NCBI GenBank assembly: GCA_910583925.1
Contig: CAJTZJ010000002.1
Coordinates: forward strand, 1 to 64,000
DNA from: an uncultured Eubacterium sp.
GTDB lineage: Bacteria > Bacillota > Clostridia > Oscillospirales > Acutalibacteraceae
DNA: 64,000 bases
Reading direction: 5' to 3'
Shown here piece after piece: positions 35,234 to 41,909 of this stretch. Under the pieces are notes generated by a model, which did not search any database, had not been told where the DNA came from, and worked only from the letters and a program-made list of their open reading frames with translations. The first letter of the stretch is position 1. Every line of letters starts with the position of its first letter. The position numbers and the translations under genes are program-made.

Positions 35234-35262
35234 TTGATATTTTAGCATAATTATGATAAAAT
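35234..35262 (+). promoter_or_regulatory. toxin-antitoxin promoter
   Basis: TTGATA (35234-35239), 17 nt, TAAAAT (35257-35262), shortly before AAAGGAG and the antitoxin ATG. Confidence 0.6.
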
Positions 35263-35283
35263 AATTTCAAAGGAGATGATTTG

Positions 35284-35553
35284 ATGAATAATTCAATTAG
35301 ACCTGTTTCTGATTTAAGAAATAATTTTGCAGAAATATCAAAAATGGTTCACGAAACTTCGCAACCTGTTTTTCTTACCAAAAATGGTTTTGGCGATATG
35401 GTTGTTCTTAGTATTGAAGCATATGAAAATCTGCAATTTGAAAGCGAAGTATATTTAAAATTACAAGAAGCCGAAAAGGAAGCTAAGCTGACCGATAAAA
35501 GATTTTCATCAAAAGAGATTTTGGCAGAGCTTAAAGGTGCAATAAATGTATAA
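35284..35553 (+). CDS. Phd/YefM-family antitoxin
   Basis: 89 aa. The N-terminus RPVSDLRNNFAEISKMV followed by PVFLTKNGFGDMVVLSIEAYE is the Phd/YefM DNA-binding fold; the C-terminal helix should wrap the toxin. It neutralises the adjacent toxin and represses the operon. ATG at 35284 with AAAGGAG upstream. It overlaps the toxin gene by 8 nt. Confidence 0.9.
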   Translation: MNNSIRPVSDLRNNFAEISKMVHETSQPVFLTKNGFGDMVVLSIEAYENLQFESEVYLKLQEAEKEAKLTDKRFSSKEILAELKGAINV

Positions 35554-35860
35554 ACTTGAATTTCTGCCTGTTGCAAAAAATGATATGCTGGAAATTGTAA
35601 AATACATTTCTGACGAACTGAAAAATCCTGTTGCAGCTTCAAGGCTTGCAGAAGAATTTGTTTCATCCGCAGAAAAGGTATGCGATTTTCCGTATTCAAA
35701 TAATGTCTATACACCGATTAAACCACTTGGCTTGGAATACAGAAAAATAATTGTAGATAATTATTTGATGTTTTATATTGTTCATGAAGAAACAAAAACT
35801 GTGACTATCATGCGTGTACTATATGCACGAAGAAATATCAGCGAACAAATTAAACAATAA
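35546..35860 (+). CDS. RelE/ParE-family toxin
   Basis: 104 aa. The sequence KLEFLPVAKNDMLEIVKYISDELKNP, then a central EYRKIIVDNYLMFYIVHEE and a final VTIMRVLYARRNI, are the RelE/ParE toxin pattern. RelE members cleave mRNA on the ribosome while ParE members poison gyrase; the EYRKI...NYLMFY...RVLYARR pattern leans to the ParE/RelE intermediate group, so the target is open. Coupled to the antitoxin. Confidence 0.88.
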   Translation: MYKLEFLPVAKNDMLEIVKYISDELKNPVAASRLAEEFVSSAEKVCDFPYSNNVYTPIKPLGLEYRKIIVDNYLMFYIVHEETKTVTIMRVLYARRNISEQIKQ

Positions 35861-35872
35861 ATCTATTTAAAC

Positions 35873-35975
35873 AATGAAAAAGACTGTCCCGATTAAGAGA
35901 CAGCCTTTTTATTATATAGTTTTATTCCTGTAGGAATTAGATGTATGAATAATGTACGAATAGTGTACGAACGAA
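35873..35975 (+). repeat. right direct repeat flanking the toxin-antitoxin pair
   Basis: Starts AATGAAAAAGACTGTCCCG with a terminator-like hairpin (GACTGTC..GACAGCC then TTTTTA). It ends with one 13-nt and three 11-nt tandem units (35930-35975: GTATGAATAAT, GTACGAATAGT, GTACGAACGAA). Confidence 0.65.
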
Positions 35976-36025
35976 GTAGATTTAACTACGTTTTACTACC
36001 TCTAATTCCGCTTAACTGCGTGCAA

Positions 36026-37036
36026 TTACTCAGCAATTGCCTCTTCTATCGCAACTGCTGTTGCAACTGTTGCACCTACCATTGGGTTGTTACCCATACC
36101 GATAAGACCCATCATTTCAACATGAGCCGGAACAGAGGATGAGCCTGCAAACTGTGCATCGCCGTGCATTCTGCCCATAGAGTCTGTTAAACCGTATGAA
36201 GCAGGACCTGCAGCCATATTATCAGGATGAAGAGTTCTTCCTGTGCCGCCGCCTGATGCAACTGAGAAGTATGATTTGCCGTTTTCAAGAGCCCATTTCT
36301 TATATGTGCCTGCAACAAGATGCTGGAAACGAGTTGGGTTTGTTGAGTTACCTGTAATAGAAACATCAACGCCCTCTTCCTTCATAATTGCAACGCCTTC
36401 AAGAACATCGTTAGCACCATAGCATTTAACGGCAGCTCTTTCACCGTCTGAGAAAGCCTTTGTTTCAAGAACTTTAAGCTCGCCTGTGTAGAAATCATAA
36501 TCTGTTTTTACATAGGTAAAGCCGTTAATTCTTGAAATGATATAAGCAGCATCCTTGCCAAGACCGTTAAGGATAACTCTGAGTGGCTCTTTACGAACCT
36601 TGTTTGCTGTTCTTGCGATACCGATAGCTCCTTCAGCAGCAGCAAAGCTTTCGTGACCTGCAAGGAATGCAAAGCACTTTGTTTCTTCGCTGAGAAGTCT
36701 TGCACCGAGATTGCCGTGACCTAAGCCAACGTTTCTCTGCTCTGCAACAGAACCCGGGATACAGAAAGCCTGAAGACCGATACCGATTTTTTCAGAAGCC
36801 TCAGAAGCAGTTTTAACACCACTCTTGATTGCAACTGCAGCACCAAGTGTATATGCCCAGCTTGCATTTTCAAATGCGATTGGTTGAACACCTTTAACGA
36901 TAGCATCTACATCGATGCCCTTTGATAAGCATAAATCCCTTGCTTCTTCAAGACTTGAAAGACCATATTCTGCAAGGCATTTTTCGATTTTGGCAAGTCT
37001 TCTTTCCTTGCCTTCAAATTTTACATCATTTGCCAT
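36026..37036 (-). CDS. GGGtGRT family protein
   Basis: 336 aa named for its signature SGGGTGRTLHPDN, present here near residue 266. Homologues occur in anaerobes beside an IscU-like scaffold gene, exactly as here (18 nt gap). Function is unknown; an Fe-S or metal-related role is inferred only from the partner. GHGNLGARLL and GLTDSMGRMHGDAQFAGSS are other long conserved-looking glycine-rich stretches. AAGGAGG ribosome site. Confidence 0.85.
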   Translation of the reverse strand: MANDVKFEGKERRLAKIEKCLAEYGLSSLEEARDLCLSKGIDVDAIVKGVQPIAFENASWAYTLGAAVAIKSGVKTASEASEKIGIGLQAFCIPGSVAEQRNVGLGHGNLGARLLSEETKCFAFLAGHESFAAAEGAIGIARTANKVRKEPLRVILNGLGKDAAYIISRINGFTYVKTDYDFYTGELKVLETKAFSDGERAAVKCYGANDVLEGVAIMKEEGVDVSITGNSTNPTRFQHLVAGTYKKWALENGKSYFSVASGGGTGRTLHPDNMAAGPASYGLTDSMGRMHGDAQFAGSSSVPAHVEMMGLIGMGNNPMVGATVATAVAIEEAIAE

Positions 37037-37054
37037 TTTTGCGTCCTCCTTATC

Positions 37055-37747
37055 TTATTCTTCACGAGGGTCAATATATTTTGCAGCATTTGCAAAACGA
37101 CCGTAATTGCCAATGTTTGCCTTATAAGCTTCGTCAGGTGTTTTACCGTGGCGGATATCTTCAAGCATCTTGCCAACCTTAACGAATTCATAGCCGATAA
37201 CCTCGCCCTCTTCGTCAAGCGCCATACGGGTTACATAGCCTTCAGCCATTTCCATATAACGAACGCCCTTAAGCTTTGTTGAAAACATTGTACCAACCTG
37301 GCTTCTGAGACCTTTTCCAAGATCTTCAAGAGCAGCACCGATAACAAGACCGTCTTCTGAGAAAGCACTCTGTGAACGGCCGTAAGCAAGCTGCTTGAAG
37401 ATTTCTCTCATAGCAACATTGATAGCGTCACAAACAAGGTCTGTGTTAAGGCACTCAAGAAGAGTTTTGCCCGGAAGAATTTCTGCAGCCATAGCAGCAG
37501 AATGTGTCATACCTGAGCAGCCGATTGTTTCAACAAGAGCCTCTTCTACAATACCTTCCTTAACATTAAGGCTGATTTTGCAGGCACCCTGCTGAGGTGC
37601 ACACCAGCCGATACCGTGTGAGAAACCGCTGATGTCACTGATTTGATAAGATTTTACCCATTTTCCTTCTTCAGGAATTGGAGCCGGACCATGATGCGGA
37701 CCTTTTTTAACAGTACACATCTGTTCAACTTCATGTGAATAAGTCAT
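37055..37747 (-). CDS. IscU/NifU-like iron-sulfur cluster scaffold protein
   Basis: 230 aa. The middle part resembles NifU/IscU N-terminal scaffolds: GWCAPQQGACKISL, ETIGCSGMTHSAAMAAEILPGKTLLEC give three cysteines in IscU-like spacing. It is longer than IscU (about 130 aa) and lacks a standard isc or suf neighbourhood; no cysteine desulfurase is adjacent. The partner GGGtGRT gene follows immediately. Promoter at 37798-37826. Confidence 0.8.
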   Translation of the reverse strand: MTYSHEVEQMCTVKKGPHHGPAPIPEEGKWVKSYQISDISGFSHGIGWCAPQQGACKISLNVKEGIVEEALVETIGCSGMTHSAAMAAEILPGKTLLECLNTDLVCDAINVAMREIFKQLAYGRSQSAFSEDGLVIGAALEDLGKGLRSQVGTMFSTKLKGVRYMEMAEGYVTRMALDEEGEVIGYEFVKVGKMLEDIRHGKTPDEAYKANIGNYGRFANAAKYIDPREE

Positions 37748-37797
37748 ATTTAATACTCCTTCCAGTTTTGTTAATAATTTTAAAAATTAACAATGCT

Positions 37798-37826
37798 ATT
37801 ATAACGAATTACTGCCGTATCTTCAA
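37798..37826 (-). promoter_or_regulatory. promoter of the scaffold-GGGtGRT operon
   Basis: TTGAAG (37826-37821), 17 nt, TATAAT (37803-37798). Confidence 0.6.
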
Positions 37827-37950
37827 GTGTAATGTGATAAAAAATTGTCATATTTTTATATTTTTAACATATTGCTTGAAAATGGGTATTGATAAATAAG
37901 GGTTATCGTTAAATGTGACAATTAAGCCCCTATGTATTCTTATATAGTAA

Positions 37951-37973
37951 GAGGCGGATGTTTTATCCGCCTC
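37951..37973 (-). terminator. hairpin after the 172-aa membrane protein gene
   Basis: 9-bp perfect stem GAGGCGGAT / ATCCGCCTC; only a weak TTACTATAT tail on the minus strand. Confidence 0.5.
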
Positions 37974-37998
37974 CATAATGTGTATTATTATATTCGAT

Positions 37999-38517
37999 TT
38001 ATTTATCTGCACTTAAGTGTTTTAAAAATTTATTAGCAATTATATACGAAACGATGCATGCAACAACAACATTTACGACTTCCAAAATAATATATGTTTC
38101 TGAAATTATACGAAGGTGGAATCCTTTATAAATATAGAAAAAATTATAAATTACTGCATATAATATTTTATCAGTTAAAACATATATAATAAAAATTAGT
38201 AAGGTAAAAGTTATTGCTGGTTTGAACTTTATTTTCGTGATTTTATCATTTTTTTTAAAGAAAACACCAAAAAATATTGCTGAAATTAAATAAGTAAAAA
38301 TATATGGTAATACACTTAATAGATCAATAACTGATTGTAACGGAATAACTTCATAAGTTATCAAAGAACCTGTCATTAAAGAATGATAAAGGAACTCTAT
38401 ATAATCCTGCTGTGTATTTGATAAAACCAAGTATAATATACAATTTAACAATACAGATATTATTGACATGAATAAAAATAAAGATCTTTTGAATTGTGCT
38501 TTCGTATTATTGTTCAT
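37999..38517 (-). CDS. multi-pass membrane protein, unknown
   Basis: 172 aa with about four hydrophobic segments and a lysine-rich cytosolic loop (FFKKNDKITKIKFKP). Strikingly AT-rich, with isoleucine, phenylalanine and tyrosine dominating, unlike neighbouring housekeeping genes. The start at ATG 38517 (MNNNTK) is chosen over the upstream ATG of the same frame. No family recognised. It lies 50 nt after another membrane protein gene and is probably co-transcribed with it. Confidence 0.6.
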   Translation of the reverse strand: MNNNTKAQFKRSLFLFMSIISVLLNCILYLVLSNTQQDYIEFLYHSLMTGSLITYEVIPLQSVIDLLSVLPYIFTYLISAIFFGVFFKKNDKITKIKFKPAITFTLLIFIIYVLTDKILYAVIYNFFYIYKGFHLRIISETYIILEVVNVVVACIVSYIIANKFLKHLSADK

Positions 38518-38567
38518 TTTTGAATCTTTTCCATAAATCATGATTTAACTTTCATACATTTAAATGA

Positions 38568-39038
38568 TTAAGACATATACTGTCTGCATTTTTCCAAAAT
38601 ACCCGGAACTTTATTATATCTGATTTCCCATTCGGAATGTTTTTTCTTGTAATTTACTAAAATCATTACACGTATAGCAATAACAATAGCACCTGGAATT
38701 ATATAGAAAATAAGACCTATTATGGATAAAATAACCCAAAACATAGTTCCGCCGGGCTTATTGGGTTCTGAAGTCATTATAGACCAATACTCATTTTCCA
38801 ACTCGGCAATTTCATTATAATTTGGTATTTGTGTATCACGTTGAAACATTAATTTTACATAATTAGTAGTTTCAGTTACAGAATAAAGCTGGTCATAGTT
38901 CCAGCCGCCACGCTCTAAATGTGTATCCTTGCTATGTACTTCCTGCGTAGATTTCAGTGTCCATCCGAAATTCTGGAATGTTTCAATGGCGTTTTGCTCT
39001 TCTGACGGTGATACCGTTAAGCTTTGACTTTCAATCAT
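38568..39038 (-). CDS. small membrane protein, unknown
   Basis: 156 aa: a soluble N-terminal part of about 95 residues (NFGWTLKSTQEVHS, YSVTETTNYVKLMFQRD), then two close hydrophobic segments (FWVILSIIGLIFYIIPGAIV and onward), then a basic tail. ATG at 39038 follows AAGGAG by 8-9 nt. Strong promoter at 39079-39107. Divergent from the small XRE gene, which may regulate it. No family recognised. Confidence 0.6.
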   Translation of the reverse strand: MIESQSLTVSPSEEQNAIETFQNFGWTLKSTQEVHSKDTHLERGGWNYDQLYSVTETTNYVKLMFQRDTQIPNYNEIAELENEYWSIMTSEPNKPGGTMFWVILSIIGLIFYIIPGAIVIAIRVMILVNYKKKHSEWEIRYNKVPGILEKCRQYMS

Positions 39039-39078
39039 TTTTGTTTTCTCCTTTTTCATGGATTTCTTGTTTTTGCAT

Positions 39079-39107
39079 ATTATAACAAAGCAATTGCTTA
39101 TTGTCAA
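39079..39107 (-). promoter_or_regulatory. consensus promoter of the membrane-protein pair
   Basis: TTGACA (39107-39102), 17 nt, TATAAT (39084-39079). Confidence 0.7.
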
Positions 39108-39181
39108 TAGTCATTTACATAGTAACACTAAGTTTAATATATACTTGATTAGAATTACAATATATAATGGCGGTGATAATT

Positions 39182-39406
39182 ATGGATATAAGTTTTACGA
39201 ATAAATATAAAAATCTTGGACTGAACATTGCATACTACAGAAAACGAAGCGGATACACGCAACTTCAATTCGCTGAAATACTTGATATTGACCGTTCACA
39301 CATTTCTGCAATGGAAATAGGAAAGAACGCTCCATCACTTGATTTGATTTTCAAAATATGCGAAGAATTAAATATAACTGAAAAAGAATTATTTGATTTC
39401 AGATAA
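39182..39406 (+). CDS. small XRE-family HTH regulator
   Basis: 74 aa, almost only a helix-turn-helix domain (YRKRSGYTQLQFAEILDIDRSHISAMEIGKNAPS). Cro/CI-type DNA binding; no effector domain. Divergent from the two AT-rich membrane protein genes and likely their repressor or activator; this is inference from position. ATG at 39182 with GGCGGTG upstream. Confidence 0.85.
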   Translation: MDISFTNKYKNLGLNIAYYRKRSGYTQLQFAEILDIDRSHISAMEIGKNAPSLDLIFKICEELNITEKELFDFR

Positions 39407-39407
39407 A

Positions 39408-39444
39408 AAAGGCACTATGCAGATGATTACTGCACAGTGCCTTT
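39408..39444. terminator. bidirectional terminator
   Basis: AAAGGCACT..GCAG / CTGC..AGTGCCTTT between the convergent XRE and PI-PLC-like genes. Confidence 0.7.
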
Positions 39445-39462
39445 CAAGCATCTATTTGCTTT

Positions 39463-40350
39463 TCATAGATTAGTTTCAATTATTTTTTGTGTTAATTCTT
39501 CTGTTGGGAAATCGCAGCAGATGATTCCGTAGTAGTTTTCTTTTTTCAGCGGATACTTCAAAAATTGCGCATTAATATAGTTTGCATTTCTGCGTGGGCC
39601 CTTAAATCCGCCTGCCGTTGAAAGATAATTAAGAATATATTTGCCTTCAAAAGGCTTTGCCTTATCAAGAAACGGCTTTATACAATCATTCCAGCGGGGG
39701 ATAGGCTTATATTTATATCTATCAAGAATAATAAATTTTACGCTGTTTTCCCCTCCTGTTTCAAGAGGAAGCGGATTCGGAATAATTTCCGGCTGCTCTT
39801 TCCAGTGTGAAAAATCAATACCTGTATTAAGCGGAGTAAAATCTTTCCTGTTTTCCATTGGGCATCGGCGGATCAGAATAATCTTACCTCTTGCTTCATC
39901 AAGTGTCGGAACACGATTTTCAAGAAACCATTTATTTTCATTTCCTTTAATATATGTATAAAACAAATTATCAAAGCTTTTTTCGTATCCGGAGCCGCTG
40001 TCATTTTTAAACTGAAAAAGGATTGTTTCGCTTGGATTTTCTTTGAGAAAGCGATAACAATGGTCAAGTACATCAGCCATATCCATCTGTTTTCCGAAAT
40101 GATTTGGTGTATTGAAAACCTTGGCAAAGGCGTGTACCATTTTAAGCCTTTCTCCCTCATTTTTAACTCTTATATCAAGCATTCGGATACCGATACAAAG
40201 CTGTTCATAAATGCTCATATTCTGGCATTTTGTAATATATGAAAACTGAACATACTGCGTTACACTGTCATGTGTGCCGACAATGTTATATTCAAAAACA
40301 GGTCTTGAACCGTCAAGGCCTTTCATCCATTTACACAAATTGATTTCCAT
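39463..40350 (-). CDS. PI-PLC X-domain protein
   Basis: 295 aa with the phosphatidylinositol-specific phospholipase C barrel signature: first catalytic His in NIVGTHDSVTQ, RMLDIRV, and the second His in KMVHAF. Bacterial PI-PLCs cleave phosphatidylinositol or GPI anchors and are normally secreted, but this protein has no signal peptide (it begins MEINLCKWMKGLDG). So it acts inside the cell or leaves by another route. ATG 40350 behind AAGGGGAAG. The substrate is unknown. Confidence 0.83.
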   Translation of the reverse strand: MEINLCKWMKGLDGSRPVFEYNIVGTHDSVTQYVQFSYITKCQNMSIYEQLCIGIRMLDIRVKNEGERLKMVHAFAKVFNTPNHFGKQMDMADVLDHCYRFLKENPSETILFQFKNDSGSGYEKSFDNLFYTYIKGNENKWFLENRVPTLDEARGKIILIRRCPMENRKDFTPLNTGIDFSHWKEQPEIIPNPLPLETGGENSVKFIILDRYKYKPIPRWNDCIKPFLDKAKPFEGKYILNYLSTAGGFKGPRRNANYINAQFLKYPLKKENYYGIICCDFPTEELTQKIIETNL

Positions 40351-40448
40351 AATTTTCACTTCCCCTTACAACGCAGTATAGCACTTTTATTTTATTTCTT
40401 CAACCGATTGAAAAAATCTTTTAATATCGTTATAATAAATTTAACAAT

Positions 40449-40456
40449 GGGGGGGG
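40449..40456 (+). promoter_or_regulatory. G8 tract in the ribosome-binding position
   Basis: A run of eight G ends 7 nt before the ATG of the next gene and must serve as its Shine-Dalgarno sequence. Such runs can slip during replication. Confidence 0.5.
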
Positions 40457-40463
40457 TACAGAT

Positions 40464-40910
40464 ATGCTTATTTTTGAAAAGGCAGGCAAGGTTTTGCCTG
40501 AGCAGGATAAAACGAATATTCCGATTGAATTTCAAGTTCCGAACGGAATGGAAAAGCTTGTAATTGATTATGCTTACTCGCCGAAAACACTGGTGGATGA
40601 GGCAAAAGCAACAGAATTGCTTGAAAAGAGTATAAAAAAATATCTTGGAAAGAAATATAAGGCAGAGCCGAAGGATTTTATGCCTGTGAAAAATCTGATT
40701 ACACTTTCTCTTGATGAAAACGGAAATTACCGAGGTGCAGCACACAGACAGGCCGACAGACAGCATCACGAAATAAGCAGGGATTTTGCTTCTGCAGGCT
40801 TTGAGAAGGGCGAAATCGCAGGCGGAAAATGGACGCTTGTGCTTAATGTTCACTGCTGTGCCTGCGCAGTCGATTACAATGTAAGAATTACAGGGGAGGA
40901 AAAAAGATGA
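40464..40910 (+). CDS. companion of the PHP-domain protein, unknown
   Basis: 148 aa, soluble, no signal peptide. It starts MLIFEKAGKVLPEQD and ends with a beta-rich part including WTLVLNVHCCACAVDYNV. It overlaps the PHP gene by 4 nt. In CehA/McbA-type proteins a beta-rich N-terminal domain precedes the PHP domain in one chain, so this may be that domain encoded separately; this is inference. No function assigned. Ribosome site is the G8 tract. Confidence 0.7.
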   Translation: MLIFEKAGKVLPEQDKTNIPIEFQVPNGMEKLVIDYAYSPKTLVDEAKATELLEKSIKKYLGKKYKAEPKDFMPVKNLITLSLDENGNYRGAAHRQADRQHHEISRDFASAGFEKGEIAGGKWTLVLNVHCCACAVDYNVRITGEEKR

Positions 40911-41860
40911 AATATATTCCTTGTGAGCTTCATTGTCATACAATACATTCAGACGGCGATTTTACACCAAAATCGCTGCAGCAGGCTGCAAAAGAAAATG
41001 AGCTGTCATTGATTGCATTGACGGACCATAATACCTTCAGCGGAGCAAAGGAGCTTAATGGCGATATCATTCCGTTTATAAAGGGCATAGAATGGACAAC
41101 CTATTTCGGGCATATGCTTGTACTGGGAGCTAAAAGCTTTGTGGATTGGCGGGATGCCGTTCCGGATAATATTGACGATAAAATAGAAGCTGTAAAAAAA
41201 GCAGGCGGAACCGTCGGCGTTGCACATCCGTTTCAGTGCGGCTCTCCGATATGCACGGGCGGTCGCTGGGAATTCAATGTTACAAAATGGGAGAATGTAA
41301 ATTACATTGAAATATGGCACGAGGCTTTTCACGACGGCAACACGGAAAATGACAGAGCGCTTGCGTTCTGGACATCACTGCTTGATCAGGGATACCGGCT
41401 TGCCGCCAGCTATGGAAAGGATTGGCACAGACCGCAGAAAAAGGATATTCTTTTCGGATGTACCTATCTTGGAATAGACGGAGAAGTAAATGAAGAAAAT
41501 GCACTTCACGCAATAAAAAGCGGAAGAATGACTGTTTCGGTCGGAGCAGAATTTTCATTTGCTGTTTTGCAGAATCATGCTGTATATCATATAGGTGAAA
41601 CACTTTCAGACGGAGCAGCAAGATTTGATTTCAACTGTAATTTTGATACAAGAAAAAAGTATTGCGGAAATAAAAACATTGAATATCAAGCCATAAGAAT
41701 TGCTACAAACGGGAATGAAACAGTTTGTGAAGCAGATAAAAACACAAAAAGAATTGAAATCGTCTTACAGAAAAAGCATTGGTACAGAGCAGAGCTTTGG
41801 GGAGAAATAGACGGCGTGGAACAGCCCCTTGCAATTACAAGCCCTGTTTACACACGATAA
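40907..41860 (+). CDS. PHP-domain metallo-phosphoesterase, CehA/McbA-like
   Basis: 317 aa. The PHP metal motifs are visible: ELHCHTIHSDG (His-X-His), IALTDHNTF, then IKGIEWT, a histidine in GVAHPF and KDWHRPQKKD near the end of the domain. PHP proteins hydrolyse phosphoesters with two or three metal ions; CehA-like members are annotated as hydrolases of varied esters. A beta-rich C-terminal region follows (about 215-317). Translationally coupled to the preceding gene. Confidence 0.85.
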   Translation: MKYIPCELHCHTIHSDGDFTPKSLQQAAKENELSLIALTDHNTFSGAKELNGDIIPFIKGIEWTTYFGHMLVLGAKSFVDWRDAVPDNIDDKIEAVKKAGGTVGVAHPFQCGSPICTGGRWEFNVTKWENVNYIEIWHEAFHDGNTENDRALAFWTSLLDQGYRLAASYGKDWHRPQKKDILFGCTYLGIDGEVNEENALHAIKSGRMTVSVGAEFSFAVLQNHAVYHIGETLSDGAARFDFNCNFDTRKKYCGNKNIEYQAIRIATNGNETVCEADKNTKRIEIVLQKKHWYRAELWGEIDGVEQPLAITSPVYTR

Positions 41861-41879
41861 ACAGGGGAGGGCGAAGGAC

Positions 41880-41908
41880 AAAACCACCGGCGAAAAGCCG
41901 GTGGTTTT
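41880..41908. terminator. bidirectional terminator
   Basis: 12-bp stem AAAACCACCGGC / GCCGGTGGTTTT, loop GAAAA, between convergent genes. Confidence 0.85.
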
Positions 41909-41909
41909 G

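Noticed and set aside
40392..40943. 183-codon minus-strand frame opposite the PHP companion gene
   Set aside because: Lies across the promoter and the companion gene; the plus-strand pair has overlap coupling and a PHP domain.
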